Shown in pieces: positions 1 through 9,551 of a stretch of 59,657 nucleotides of DNA. The stretch spans positions 1 through 59,657 of the forward strand of contig JAEDCY010000017.1 in the NCBI GenBank assembly GCA_016293915.1. Reading direction: 5' to 3'. A model generated the notes under the pieces. That model worked only from the letters and a program-made list of their open reading frames with translations, searched no databases and was not told where the DNA came from. Position 1 is the first letter of the stretch; every line of letters starts with the position of its first letter. Origin of the DNA: Treponema sp. (GTDB taxonomy: Bacteria; Spirochaetota; Spirochaetia; Treponematales; Treponemataceae). A program made the translations under genes and the position numbers.

Positions 1-31
1 TTTAAAATGCGCGGTGAATGGGTAGAATAAT

Positions 32-229
32 TTAGGCTAGAATTGACGGATACGAATTTTCTGCAAGTATATATGAGAATTCCATATTTAAATAATCAAA
101 TTTATAATGAGCAGTCTTATACTGATATCCATCAAAAAATAATTGTAAATAATTCACATCTTGTTCTTTTGCATAACTATTTATCCCTAATAAAATAAAG
201 AAAAGTACCAGCATAATTTTTCTTTTCAT
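32..229 (-). CDS. small exported protein, unknown function
   Basis: Unrecognised 65-residue protein. Residues 1-20 form a Sec signal peptide (KRK, then a hydrophobic run ending SYA), followed by a short aromatic-rich tail with several Tyr and Phe. The ATG is preceded by a strong Shine-Dalgarno (AGGGGG) at good spacing. It starts 10 nt after the stop of the short frame at 239-343, so the two are probably co-transcribed. At 65 residues it may be a truncated member of a longer family; the window edge prevents checking for a frame continuing beyond the stop. Function cannot be assigned. Confidence 0.45.
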   Translation of the reverse strand: MKRKIMLVLFFILLGINSYAKEQDVNYLQLFFDGYQYKTAHYKFDYLNMEFSYILAENSYPSILA

Positions 230-238
230 TTTATCCCC

Positions 239-449
239 CTATCTAAAACGAGGTCGTCTAATTTCACCTGAATTTGGTAATGGACCTGGTAACAATTCTA
301 TAGTTCCAGTATTATCTATAGTGTTTTCTGGACCTCCTGCCATAAGTTTTTATCTTTATCATTTTTGGTGACACATTCTTTGCTGAACAACTGCAAAGAC
401 AGACAAATAAACTCAATGATAAAAACAGTTTATAAACAAAGTTCTTCAT
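239..449 (-). pseudogene. small lipoprotein gene, apparently frameshifted
   Basis: From the ATG at 449 (GGAG upstream) the frame encodes a 45-residue lipoprotein: a hydrophobic signal with lipobox LCSC near residues 18-21, then SAKNVSPK, ending at 312. A second frame starting at the ATG at 343 (MAGGPENTIDNTG...) continues to 239, and its stop is fused to the Shine-Dalgarno of the next gene. The two pieces look like the head and tail of one lipoprotein separated by a frameshift in the A-rich stretch near 345-362. Alternatively they are two very short genes. The rich Gly/Pro tail is not recognised. Confidence 0.4.
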
Positions 450-473
450 TTTTTATAAACTCCACTCTTTTAT

Positions 474-503
474 AACACACCGGCTCATATGAACCGGTGT
501 GTT
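474..503 (-). terminator. hairpin after the glycan-binding gene pair
   Basis: A perfect 10-bp stem (AACACACCGG / CCGGTGTGTT) with a 10-nt loop lies 17 nt beyond the stop of the gene ending at 521. The U-tract on the minus strand is poor (ATAAAAG), so termination may be partial. It separates the large upstream operon from the small lipoprotein fragments. Confidence 0.5.
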
Positions 504-520
504 TATATTACTATAGTTTT

Positions 521-1303
521 TTAATAATCGCTCTTACATAATATAAAGTTGATACAGGTATCATCGTATTTTTCACCCTTATAAACATCTAAGATTTCCA
601 ATTCAATATCTCTTGTATAAAAAGGAATTTGAATTTCGAACGGTATAGCATTATCAGGAAGCTCAACTGTAATAGATTCATTTCTTTGATTGATGTTACA
701 AATTTTGAGGAGTTTAACCCGGTTATTATTATAATAGGTCTGAACTTTATATGAAACAAATCCGTTAGAAATTACAATACTTTTTATAGGAGATGATTTA
801 CTAATAAAAATTTTGTCTCCAATACCAGAACCATCACTCCCCTCTACCCATGGTTTTCCAATAGATAAATTAGAAAGATTTTCAGGAACGTATTTGATTT
901 TTCCTTCGGTAAGATAATTCTTTGTTGAATATTTTGTTTTTCCAAAAAACAATAAAGAGTTTTTTCCAAAAAGGCCTAACTCTATAGGAGATATTTTATT
1001 ATTTGTATAAGCCAGGAAGAATTCTTTATGAGGTGCCATCAAAGTAACATATTCTTCAATTTTATCCTTCTTATGAATTAGCAAATTATAGTATGGTCCC
1101 TTATTTTCATAAGAATATGGAAATTTTTCTTCCTTAAGACCTGTGTCATCTGAATAAGTTGATATTTCAATATAATTTTTACTGAAATACCATGAAAAGT
1201 CTCCACCCGCGTTTGAAAACAAACTGCTTACAATTCTTTCTTGTTCTTGACTAAACAGAAAAAAAGAATTCAGCATGATTATAATAAAAATAATTCGTTT
1301 CAT
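521..1303 (-). CDS. exported protein with NADase-type glycan-binding module
   Basis: 260 residues with a Sec signal peptide (MKRIIFIIIMLNSFFLFSQ). The C-terminal half carries the hallmarks of the NADase-type glycan-binding module common in Treponema: GKPWVEGSDGSGIGDKI, then an ISNGF...Y strand, NNRVKLLKI, and the ending DVYKGEKYDDTCI. The N-terminal half is not recognised. The ATG at 1303 is chosen over a GTG at 1312 because AGGTG sits 6 nt upstream. It is paralogous to the gene just upstream (1314-2174) and is the last long gene of the operon headed by gspD. Position behind an RHS toxin candidate suggests an accessory or immunity role, which is inference. Confidence 0.7.
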   Translation of the reverse strand: MKRIIFIIIMLNSFFLFSQEQERIVSSLFSNAGGDFSWYFSKNYIEISTYSDDTGLKEEKFPYSYENKGPYYNLLIHKKDKIEEYVTLMAPHKEFFLAYTNNKISPIELGLFGKNSLLFFGKTKYSTKNYLTEGKIKYVPENLSNLSIGKPWVEGSDGSGIGDKIFISKSSPIKSIVISNGFVSYKVQTYYNNNRVKLLKICNINQRNESITVELPDNAIPFEIQIPFYTRDIELEILDVYKGEKYDDTCINFILCKSDY

Positions 1304-1313
1304 ATTAATCACC

Positions 1314-2174
1314 TTATTCTATGCTATTTTCGTATGGAATGACTTCTTCTGTAAACGTTGTACAATAATGAATACATGTATCGTCATATTTAGAACCTTT
1401 ATAAACTTCAACAATCTCCACCCGAATATCCTCAGGTTCACTTAGAAATGAAATATCTACAGTCTGAGGATGCGGTGTATCAAGAACGTCTAAAACTTTA
1501 CTTTTACCAGAATTCTCCCCTGTAACTTTTATTTGTTTAACGCGGCCATTCTGTTTATACAGATAAGGTTTTTCATAAGAGATATATCCATTCATAATTA
1601 GTAAATAACCATAAACAAAATGATTATCTATAATAAACCATTCTCCTTTACCATCACCTTTTACTCCTTCAACCCAAGGAGTATCCACTTCATACTTGGA
1701 TAAATTTTCTTTATCATATTTCTTGTTTTTTTCAATCAGAAAAGAAGAACAGTCTTTATATTTATTACTCCATTCAAAATGCCCCGGTATTAAAAAAGGC
1801 TCCTTTTTATAATATCCCGAAGTTGTTCCAAAAAGGAGTAAATCATCGGATTCCATTCTTTTTCCAGCAAGAATCATGATTTTATTACTTGTTTCAATAC
1901 TCTTTTTTTCATAATAATATTCTTCACTGAATTCCTTTGGAAGTTTTTCAGATAGGTTTAAATATAAAAGTCCTTCATTATGAGATTTTTTATACTTTAT
2001 TCTTTTTATTTCATCAGATATTTTAAATGTAAAAGTAATTGTCGTTTCACCTATATCTACTTCATCAAAAGTACAGTATAAATCTGGAATATACTTTCCT
2101 AACAAAGAAAAATTCTCAGAATAAGTATAAAACGGAATTATTAAAAAAATAAAATAATAAAAGATTCTCTTCAT
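1314..2174 (-). CDS. exported protein with NADase-type glycan-binding module
   Basis: 286 residues, signal peptide at residues 1-19 (ends TYS), no lipobox. The C-terminal module shows DTPWVEGVKGDGKGEW, LLIMNGYISYEKPY, NGRVKQIKVTG, TPHPQTVDI and EVYKGSKYDDTCI, the order expected of the NADase-type glycan-binding family (discoidin-like fold). It starts 2 nt after the stop of the RHS gene, with an AGGAG Shine-Dalgarno lying in the RHS 3-prime end. That is the usual place for the cognate immunity gene of a polymorphic toxin. An exported immunity protein would suit a toxin acting on peptidoglycan, but the fold gives no direct support for immunity. Confidence 0.7.
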   Translation of the reverse strand: MKRIFYYFIFLIIPFYTYSENFSLLGKYIPDLYCTFDEVDIGETTITFTFKISDEIKRIKYKKSHNEGLLYLNLSEKLPKEFSEEYYYEKKSIETSNKIMILAGKRMESDDLLLFGTTSGYYKKEPFLIPGHFEWSNKYKDCSSFLIEKNKKYDKENLSKYEVDTPWVEGVKGDGKGEWFIIDNHFVYGYLLIMNGYISYEKPYLYKQNGRVKQIKVTGENSGKSKVLDVLDTPHPQTVDISFLSEPEDIRVEIVEVYKGSKYDDTCIHYCTTFTEEVIPYENSIE

Positions 2175-2176
2175 TT

Positions 2177-5100
2177 TTATTTCTCCTGAGTATGTTCAAA
2201 GGATTTTATTTTGACTGAAATATCTTCCGGATTATTTACACCATCCATCAAAACTTTCATCATTTGATCGTGATGCTCTTGGCCTCCCTGCCCAATAGGA
2301 CAACCTGCGCTATGAGGAATCTTATTCTGTCCATATATTTCTTTATTTTTCTTCTGATTAGCATGAAATAAGTTTTCTCCCTCATTTATTTTATCTCTTT
2401 GTTGTTTTGATAAATTAGGATCTTTTGTTCGCAGTGATAAAACATTTTTGTATGAAGTGGAATCAGTTGTGCCATCTTTTTGCTGATAAAGGGGTGTTTT
2501 TGCAGTTCCTTTATTTGATAAATAATATGTTCCATCTGGCAATGTTTCACCAATTTTATTTTTATAATTCTTTTCACTACAATTGGCGCCAACTGTATCG
2601 GCATAAACCAACGTCCCGTCCTTATAGATGTATCGAGTTGAATCAAACTTATTACCATTCCCATCAGTATTTCTGACAATAACAACAACCGTTTTCTTTG
2701 TTTTCCCATCCCCCGCCTCGAGCCCAAGCAAATCCACAAAATTCACAGGATCTCCGTTGCAGTAAGCGAACCAGTTGGAGCCGTTGCGGATGGGGTCTTT
2801 TGTTGTGAAGCGGGCTAGCTTTGGGTTGTAGTCGCGGTAGCCGTAGTTGTAGAAACGAGAGGTTGGGTCTTGCTGGTTACTGAGGTAGCCGAAATCAGAG
2901 GAGCCTGACAGGTCGCCCTGGATTAGAGATCCGAATGCGTCATAAGAATAAGTGCATTTTGCAAAGCCGCTTCCGTCGGTTACGCTTACGACGCTTCCCA
3001 ATAAGTCTGTTGAAAAATATTCTGTTCCATAATCATTTGTTGTCTGGGCAGCTACACTTCCATTCAGCATGAACTGAGTGCGGCTTCCATTATATCTGGC
3101 GCTGACTGTTTTGTAGGAACTATCATCAAGATAAAAATATCGGTTTCCGTCTTTCTGATCTTCATCATCAATATAACGATATCGTTCGCCGGTAGGTCTT
3201 CCAGTTTTACCATAGCGGATACCTGTTTCATTCGAATCGGTAAACAATCCATTTGCAAAAGTTGGGCTTTGTTTTATTACATCAAAAGTAAGACCATCAT
3301 ATAATGTTCGCAGTGCAGCCTCGCCTGAATCCTGTACAAGAACTCGCCTGCCGAATGCATCATAAGCATAACTTGTTCTGGCATAAGTTTTCTCGGAACG
3401 GTCTGTCACCTCGCAATAAATAAGACGATTTTGTGAATTATAGGAATACAATACTGATTTTGCAGAGCTTTCTTCGCTCAAGAGATTTCCCATTTTATCA
3501 TATGTATAATTTATAAATGACTGACCTTTTGATCCGCTTGAAAGAAGACAATTTTCTTTATCATAAACATAATAAATCGTTCCAAAAGGTGTAATTTTTT
3601 CTGTACGATTTCCGTTTGCATCATAGATATAAGATTCTTTGATAAAGAGCTGCAAGTTTGAAAGTTTATAAGCAAGCCCATACTGCATAGTATTCAATAG
3701 AGTAACCAGTGCAGATTTTTCTGAACTTGAAAGGTATTTATTTTCACCTGCATCGCCATTTACAGCAAGTCCATTTTCAACTGCTTCCTTTTTCAGATTA
3801 TCAATAAGCGACTGAGAATACGGATAAAATACGGATTTGAGCTGACCTTTTTTGTTATATTCATAAAGAGTAACACGACATTCATGATCAACCGTTGCAG
3901 AACGTTTTCCATCTGCACCATAGACATAAGCCTCTCCCCAGATTAATTCGTCGCGCTCAGACTTTTGCATCTTAACGATTATACGGCCAGCCTTATCATA
4001 AAGAGTTTCTTCTTTTGTCCCGTTTCCAAACTTTCTCAATACTTCCCTTCCGTTTTTATCATATTCTAATTTTATACTTAGTCTCTGCTTATTGTCAAAG
4101 ATTTCTTTTACTTCATTTTTTTTACCATATGTATATTGTGTTTCGCGATTTGAACTGAGAAGTTTAATTCTGTTTCCAGCATCATCATATTCAAAGAAAA
4201 TTTCTTCACCGGTAGCTGCATCCTTTTGATAAATAAGTTTGCCGCCCTTATCATATTTGTATTCTGTCTTTCCATTTTCATTAGAAGCTTCAATAATATT
4301 TCCAAGTGCATCATAAACAAAGACATTCTTTCTTCCATCTGAAAAGCAAACTGTACGAATACTTCTGTTTTCTGAATATTGAATTGTCGTACTTGTTCCG
4401 TCAAAATTATTCTGACTCTTCAGTTCTCCTGCATCATCATAGAAATAATTTTGCGTAATACCGTTTCTATTTTTCTCATCTGTTAGCCTTCCGAAAGAAT
4501 CATAATTATAAATATAATCATTTCCGTTTCCATCTTTTACAGTGATTGTACGATAATTATTTCCATAAAAATAGCTTTCTACAATTTCATTACCACAAAG
4601 TACTTTTGTTATTCTTCCTGATTTATCATACTCATATGATTTTTCACTGTCGCCACGGGTAAATTCTTTTGTGAGACGGCCAGCTTTATCATAAGTTGAC
4701 GAATATACGATTCCACATTCATCTTCAATTTTTACAAGCTCACCAAGATAATTATAGGTATAATCAGAGGTCGAACCATCCGGCAAAACTACATGGCTGA
4801 TTTTTCCCAAGGCATTATAATCATAAGAAGTTTTATTTCCATAGGCATCAAAACTTGCTGACATCTGATTTAAGAAATCATAGGAATAAAACACCTCATT
4901 TCCAATACCATCTCTTTCTTTTACAACATTCCCGAAAGCATCAAATTCGATTATGGTTTTATACTTTCCGCCCTTAGTTATCACTAAAGTTCTTCCATCT
5001 GAACTGTATTCTCTGCTTTCAAAATAAAGAGCCGAGTTCTCTTCAGGCAAAGCCCCCACAATTATTTTTATAATTCTGTCAAAATCATCATATTCATACC

Positions 5101-8100
5101 AGAGAGTTTTTTCTTCACTTGAAGAACATATAAGCCGGCCCTTGTTATCATAACTATATGTTGTCGTAAGCCCAAAGTTATCGGTAGTAAGTTTTATTTT
5201 CCCATCAGAAAAATATTCTTTTCTTACAGGTCTTTTTCCTTCCTCATGTTCACTATTTTGTAATCCTTCAGAATTATATCCATATTCATATAAGCCGCCA
5301 TAAAAATTTTGAACACTGTTTAATCTTCCAGCTTTTGTATATTTTTGCTGACTTATTACTCCATTTGCATCAACACTCTTTATAAGATTTCCATAAGCAT
5401 CAAATTCAAAAAGATTTACAGAACCTAATCCATCAGTTACAGAAAGTATTCTTTTATTTCCATTTTTTATCTGCATATCATATTTCTGCACAAAAACACT
5501 TTCACCTGCAGCTGCCAAAAGATTATTAATTTCAGTTTCAGAAAAAATTGCTCCCGGACTGGCAGCATCTCTTTCAACCTTAAACTGTTTTACTTCACTA
5601 ACCTGCCCGTTTTTATAATTTACAATTTTTATCCAGCATTCCTTGCCATAAGTAATTGAAACATGAAGTCGACCTTCTGCCGTATAAAGATATGAAGAGC
5701 CAAGAACTTCAGCCTCACCATCTCCATAATATACATTCAAAGGAAGATGACGCTTGTCATATTCTATTCTGGTTTTATGAATGGAACCAGTAAAAGAATC
5801 TTTTTGAACATATTCAACAATATCCTTACGACCGTTAGTTAGCCAAGACGTTATTAGACCTGAATAATCAATACATTCAGTTAAGTGACTGCTATACTTA
5901 TAATCACAAATCACTTTGCCATTCAAAACTTCTTTTGTAATCCTGTTTAGCGAATCATATTTATATCTGGTAATATCATCTGCAACTTTCTTTTCAATCA
6001 GATTTCCATAACTGTCATATTTATATTCAGTAATTAAATTTTTATCACTAAAATCAGTTCTTTTAATTACATTGCCAGCAGCATCAAATTCCTGTGTAAA
6101 AACAGTTTTACCACCACGCAAATATGAAATCAGATTCCCTTTATTATCACGCTTATATTCATACAAAATTCCATCGCTATCAGTAAATGAAGTAATTAAA
6201 TTGAATGAATCATAAGTCCATCTTTCAGAACTACCATCAGTATAGTTAGAGCTGATTTTATTTCCTTTCTGATCATAAGTGTAAGTAATTACATTTCCAT
6301 TTTCATTTACTTTTATAAGATTTCCGGAACTATCATATTCGTTTTCTATTTTACTACCATCAGATTTTTGAATAAGGATTGTTTTATGTCTTTCATTAAA
6401 ATAATAAAAGTCAGAATTTCCATCATGATCAATGTATTGTGTACACCTGTTTCCTATGTTATATACAAAAGATTCTGTTTTTCCTTCTTCATTTATTGTT
6501 GCTGTCGTAAGGAGTTTTCCATCTGAGGTCTGCTGACCATATTCAAAATTAACAGAGCTTCCATCACATTTATTCAGACTTACCATCCTGTTATTTTCAT
6601 CATAACTCATGGTAACTGTATCACCATCTGTATCATTCACAGAAACCAGATTACTTCCGCTATATGAATATATTACCCTTTCTTCGGGATTTCGAACATT
6701 TGTTATTTTTTTGATAAATCCATTTTGATATTCAAAGGAATATTTTTCTCCGTAAGAAGTAATAATATAATCAATTTTTTCGTTACTATTTCGCTGAATT
6801 GAAACAGAATTATTATTTCTATCAACAATACGAATTATCATTCCAGCTTCATCAAAATATTTACATATTCCATCAGATTCATAAAGTTCAAAACCATCCG
6901 AAGTCTTTTTACAAAAGAGAACTCTTTTATCCTCTGAATTACTCCATTTGTCTGAATTGTCACTTTCCTGAAATAAAAGATGAGGAAAACCTGCATCGTC
7001 GATTACAGTGATTGTATTAAAACCAGTTTCTTCATACCAGTTTTCCATACCAACGAATCTGACATAAGAATTCTTATTTTTAACTTCTTCGATTTTTTTT
7101 GATATATTTTTATAATTCTCGAGTTCAATACATTTTTTTTCATATAAGGACCGCATCTTATTAAGCTCTGATATTCTCAAATCTACTGTTTCAAGGCGAC
7201 TTTCCAGTAATTCTTTTTTTGATTTTATATCATTCTGTAAAACAGCCACTTCGTACATAAGTGAAACAATTTCTGCTTCAACTTTAAAACCACTAGACTG
7301 CTTATATAAATTATATAAATATAAAGACAACATAGTTGTTGAATCAATGTTTGCTTCACATTTTTTTATTCTGTCATTAATTTCACCTTTAATATTATCC
7401 AGAGAAGAAACAGCATAATAGGCTTTTAGATTATCCTCAAAGCTTTTTATTTCGTTCTTAATATATTCTATAGAACTTTTCAAAGAATTTTCGTATTCGA
7501 CAGACCCTTTTTCTAATCCACGTATAATTCGCTGATCAAGATTTGTAGACCAGCCATATCCAAAGCTAGAAATAATTTTTCTATCTGAACGATATTTTCG
7601 TCTTAATCCTTCCTGAGTTATATTTCCGAACATCAAATCTACCTCGTCCTGTTCATACACCCCCTCTGTAATTCGTACAGGATCTCCTTTAACATCAGAA
7701 TTTTCTGAATTAAGACTTTCTTTATTCTTTTGCTTACTTGGTTCCGTAGTTTTATCAGCATTCAATTTTGCTGCAGCCGCAGCTTCCTTCTGTGCCAAAT
7801 AATATGTAAAATTAGAATAAGTTCCGTCTGTGTTTTTGTCATCATCACCAGCAGAAACCTTATCATTGTTTTCAGCTATCTCATTTTTTGCGTCTTCTGA
7901 ACTTTTTTTTGCATCATTCAGTTCACCTTCTTTTTTCGCCCGCTCCTGTTCTGCCTTCTCAGTTGATGTATCAGGTCCTCCCTGATTTGTAGTATTATTT
8001 CCCCCGCCTCCACCGCCACCTTCTGAATCATTTGTTGGACCTCCTCCGGTATCTGAGACCATTATATATCCGCCATGACCATCTGACACACCATGCAAAG

Positions 8101-8185
8101 CAAATGCTTTTTGGCTCGTAAAGAATATAACTGTTATTATAATAATCTGTACTATTTTATTAAGATTAATAATATTTCTTTTCAT
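2177..8185 (-). CDS. RHS/YD-repeat polymorphic toxin candidate with YkuD-like tip
   Basis: 2002 residues. Sec signal peptide (1-29), Gly-rich low-complexity stretch (about 47-70), charged Ala/Lys/Glu region, a DUF6531-type RHS entry motif (GDPVRITEGVYE near 167, then GYGWSTNLDQR near 209), an unusual coiled-coil insertion (about 222-375), and dozens of YD repeats of the form YDxxGNxxK. The RHS core closes with the classical motif GNxxxYxYCNGDPVNFVDLLGLE (last residue about 1823). The remaining 180 residues are AT-rich and unlike the core. They contain LPDGTYYL, and a His at about 1941 followed 21 residues later by HSAGC (Cys about 1962), resembling the L,D-transpeptidase (YkuD) layout. Inference: a secreted toxin or cell-wall-acting effector. 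It lies 24 nt behind the C11 protease gene in the same operon. Confidence 0.85.
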   Translation of the reverse strand: MKRNIINLNKIVQIIIITVIFFTSQKAFALHGVSDGHGGYIMVSDTGGGPTNDSEGGGGGGGNNTTNQGGPDTSTEKAEQERAKKEGELNDAKKSSEDAKNEIAENNDKVSAGDDDKNTDGTYSNFTYYLAQKEAAAAAKLNADKTTEPSKQKNKESLNSENSDVKGDPVRITEGVYEQDEVDLMFGNITQEGLRRKYRSDRKIISSFGYGWSTNLDQRIIRGLEKGSVEYENSLKSSIEYIKNEIKSFEDNLKAYYAVSSLDNIKGEINDRIKKCEANIDSTTMLSLYLYNLYKQSSGFKVEAEIVSLMYEVAVLQNDIKSKKELLESRLETVDLRISELNKMRSLYEKKCIELENYKNISKKIEEVKNKNSYVRFVGMENWYEETGFNTITVIDDAGFPHLLFQESDNSDKWSNSEDKRVLFCKKTSDGFELYESDGICKYFDEAGMIIRIVDRNNNSVSIQRNSNEKIDYIITSYGEKYSFEYQNGFIKKITNVRNPEERVIYSYSGSNLVSVNDTDGDTVTMSYDENNRMVSLNKCDGSSVNFEYGQQTSDGKLLTTATINEEGKTESFVYNIGNRCTQYIDHDGNSDFYYFNERHKTILIQKSDGSKIENEYDSSGNLIKVNENGNVITYTYDQKGNKISSNYTDGSSERWTYDSFNLITSFTDSDGILYEYKRDNKGNLISYLRGGKTVFTQEFDAAGNVIKRTDFSDKNLITEYKYDSYGNLIEKKVADDITRYKYDSLNRITKEVLNGKVICDYKYSSHLTECIDYSGLITSWLTNGRKDIVEYVQKDSFTGSIHKTRIEYDKRHLPLNVYYGDGEAEVLGSSYLYTAEGRLHVSITYGKECWIKIVNYKNGQVSEVKQFKVERDAASPGAIFSETEINNLLAAAGESVFVQKYDMQIKNGNKRILSVTDGLGSVNLFEFDAYGNLIKSVDANGVISQQKYTKAGRLNSVQNFYGGLYEYGYNSEGLQNSEHEEGKRPVRKEYFSDGKIKLTTDNFGLTTTYSYDNKGRLICSSSEEKTLWYEYDDFDRIIKIIVGALPEENSALYFESREYSSDGRTLVITKGGKYKTIIEFDAFGNVVKERDGIGNEVFYSYDFLNQMSASFDAYGNKTSYDYNALGKISHVVLPDGSTSDYTYNYLGELVKIEDECGIVYSSTYDKAGRLTKEFTRGDSEKSYEYDKSGRITKVLCGNEIVESYFYGNNYRTITVKDGNGNDYIYNYDSFGRLTDEKNRNGITQNYFYDDAGELKSQNNFDGTSTTIQYSENRSIRTVCFSDGRKNVFVYDALGNIIEASNENGKTEYKYDKGGKLIYQKDAATGEEIFFEYDDAGNRIKLLSSNRETQYTYGKKNEVKEIFDNKQRLSIKLEYDKNGREVLRKFGNGTKEETLYDKAGRIIVKMQKSERDELIWGEAYVYGADGKRSATVDHECRVTLYEYNKKGQLKSVFYPYSQSLIDNLKKEAVENGLAVNGDAGENKYLSSSEKSALVTLLNTMQYGLAYKLSNLQLFIKESYIYDANGNRTEKITPFGTIYYVYDKENCLLSSGSKGQSFINYTYDKMGNLLSEESSAKSVLYSYNSQNRLIYCEVTDRSEKTYARTSYAYDAFGRRVLVQDSGEAALRTLYDGLTFDVIKQSPTFANGLFTDSNETGIRYGKTGRPTGERYRYIDDEDQKDGNRYFYLDDSSYKTVSARYNGSRTQFMLNGSVAAQTTNDYGTEYFSTDLLGSVVSVTDGSGFAKCTYSYDAFGSLIQGDLSGSSDFGYLSNQQDPTSRFYNYGYRDYNPKLARFTTKDPIRNGSNWFAYCNGDPVNFVDLLGLEAGDGKTKKTVVVIVRNTDGNGNKFDSTRYIYKDGTLVYADTVGANCSEKNYKNKIGETLPDGTYYLSNKGTAKTPLYQQKDGTTDSTSYKNVLSLRTKDPNLSKQQRDKINEGENLFHANQKKNKEIYGQNKIPHSAGCPIGQGGQEHHDQMMKVLMDGVNNPEDISVKIKSFEHTQEK

Positions 8186-8209
8186 AAATTCCTCCTCATT
8201 TTTATAATG

Positions 8210-9544
8210 CTAAAAAACCGCATAAAATAATTTATCCAGCAAACTCTCTGAATCACCTTTTTTAGTTGGTACCCAGAACTCGCTATTCTGAATAAATGAA
8301 CATTGATTTGAATTGTCTGAATCTTTTATATAATCAGAAGAATGACTGCTCGCAGCCGTTCTAGAACCTGTCATAGGAATAAAATGCACACCGATTCTTC
8401 CATCAGCGGAATTGCTGGTATTTACAGCTTCATTCACTGCCATTTGCAATTTTTCCGCACATGTTTTAACTGTTAGACTTACCTGGGAATTAGCAGAATC
8501 ATTAATGAAATATTCTGCCATTCCAGCTAAATCCAGATACATATCGCAGGGATATTTTGAATAATTGTAGGATTGCAAACCGAATAGAGTTGTAAATATA
8601 TTTTGTCTGGAAGAATTATCATAGATGCAGGCAGAAAGCTTTTCAGAAAAATCTTCTAAAGCTGTCATAACATCAGAAAGCTTTGAATTTGTGAATACAG
8701 AAATCAGAGCGCTAGAACTCTCTGCCATCGCATTTGCTAAAGATTCTGTAGAAAAATTACTTTCAGATATTGTTTCAAGTAATTTTTTATAGTCCCAGCC
8801 TCCCGACGGTGTAATACCCGGACTGGCAACTATATATTGAGAAGAATCTTTTATCTCAAAAAGATTTTCTATAACACCTCCAAAACAGGTATCAAAACCG
8901 ATAACACTTAATCCCTGATCTTTTAGAGCAAGCCCTAAATCTTTTACGCTTATAAAAGTGTTTGTACGGTCATCAATTGCAACAGCCCGCCATCCTGTTC
9001 CATGCCCCCAGATTATCAAAGCATACTGCTCCGCCTCACACCAAGTTTTCCCGAAATTAATAAAATTTTTAAGAACCGTATAGTTTCCTAAATCTAACTC
9101 CGTCTCACAATCCGCCCCCAGTCCAAGCGCAGAACAGGAAAGTCTTTTTGAAACAATCAGGCTGCTATCCGAATCATCATGACACACCTCAAACAGTCTA
9201 GTATCCGTCCAGTTTCCATTTGTTTCATCATAACCTTCTGCCCTATCCAGAAGCACAAGCAATTCCATATCTCTAAATACCGCATGCTCCATCTGTTTAA
9301 GATTTTGAATTGCAAAACTCTCCAGATCATTATCAGCTGCCATATACACAAGAAGAAGAAGTTTTTTTGGTTTTGGCTCATTTTCCAAAGGAAGCTCGGT
9401 TTCAGTTTCAACTTCAGTTTCAGGCAGCTCATTATTCTCTTCTGTAATCACAATCCGTTCTCTTAAATTATTAAAATCACAAGCAGAAAAAATAAAAAAA
9501 GAAGCAAAAAGAATAAAGGCTGTTTTTGATTTCTTTACTCTCAT
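8210..9544 (-). CDS. C11 (clostripain-type) cysteine protease lipoprotein
   Basis: 444 residues. Signal peptide with lipobox FSAC (Cys22), an acidic Glu/Thr/Pro linker (about 40-60), then the peptidase C11 domain: VYMAADNDLE, the catalytic His in IIWGHGTGW (His181) and catalytic Cys in IGFDTCFGG (Cys220), followed by ASPGITPSGGWDY. Family knowledge: C11 enzymes cleave after Arg or Lys and often self-process. The ATG at 9544 has GAGGTG just upstream; longer in-frame starts would lie inside the preceding gene. It sits between two lipoprotein genes and the RHS gene. A role in processing the RHS protein at the surface is plausible but unproven. Confidence 0.85.
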   Translation of the reverse strand: MRVKKSKTAFILFASFFIFSACDFNNLRERIVITEENNELPETEVETETELPLENEPKPKKLLLLVYMAADNDLESFAIQNLKQMEHAVFRDMELLVLLDRAEGYDETNGNWTDTRLFEVCHDDSDSSLIVSKRLSCSALGLGADCETELDLGNYTVLKNFINFGKTWCEAEQYALIIWGHGTGWRAVAIDDRTNTFISVKDLGLALKDQGLSVIGFDTCFGGVIENLFEIKDSSQYIVASPGITPSGGWDYKKLLETISESNFSTESLANAMAESSSALISVFTNSKLSDVMTALEDFSEKLSACIYDNSSRQNIFTTLFGLQSYNYSKYPCDMYLDLAGMAEYFINDSANSQVSLTVKTCAEKLQMAVNEAVNTSNSADGRIGVHFIPMTGSRTAASSHSSDYIKDSDNSNQCSFIQNSEFWVPTKKGDSESLLDKLFYAVF

Positions 9545-9551
9545 ATACACC

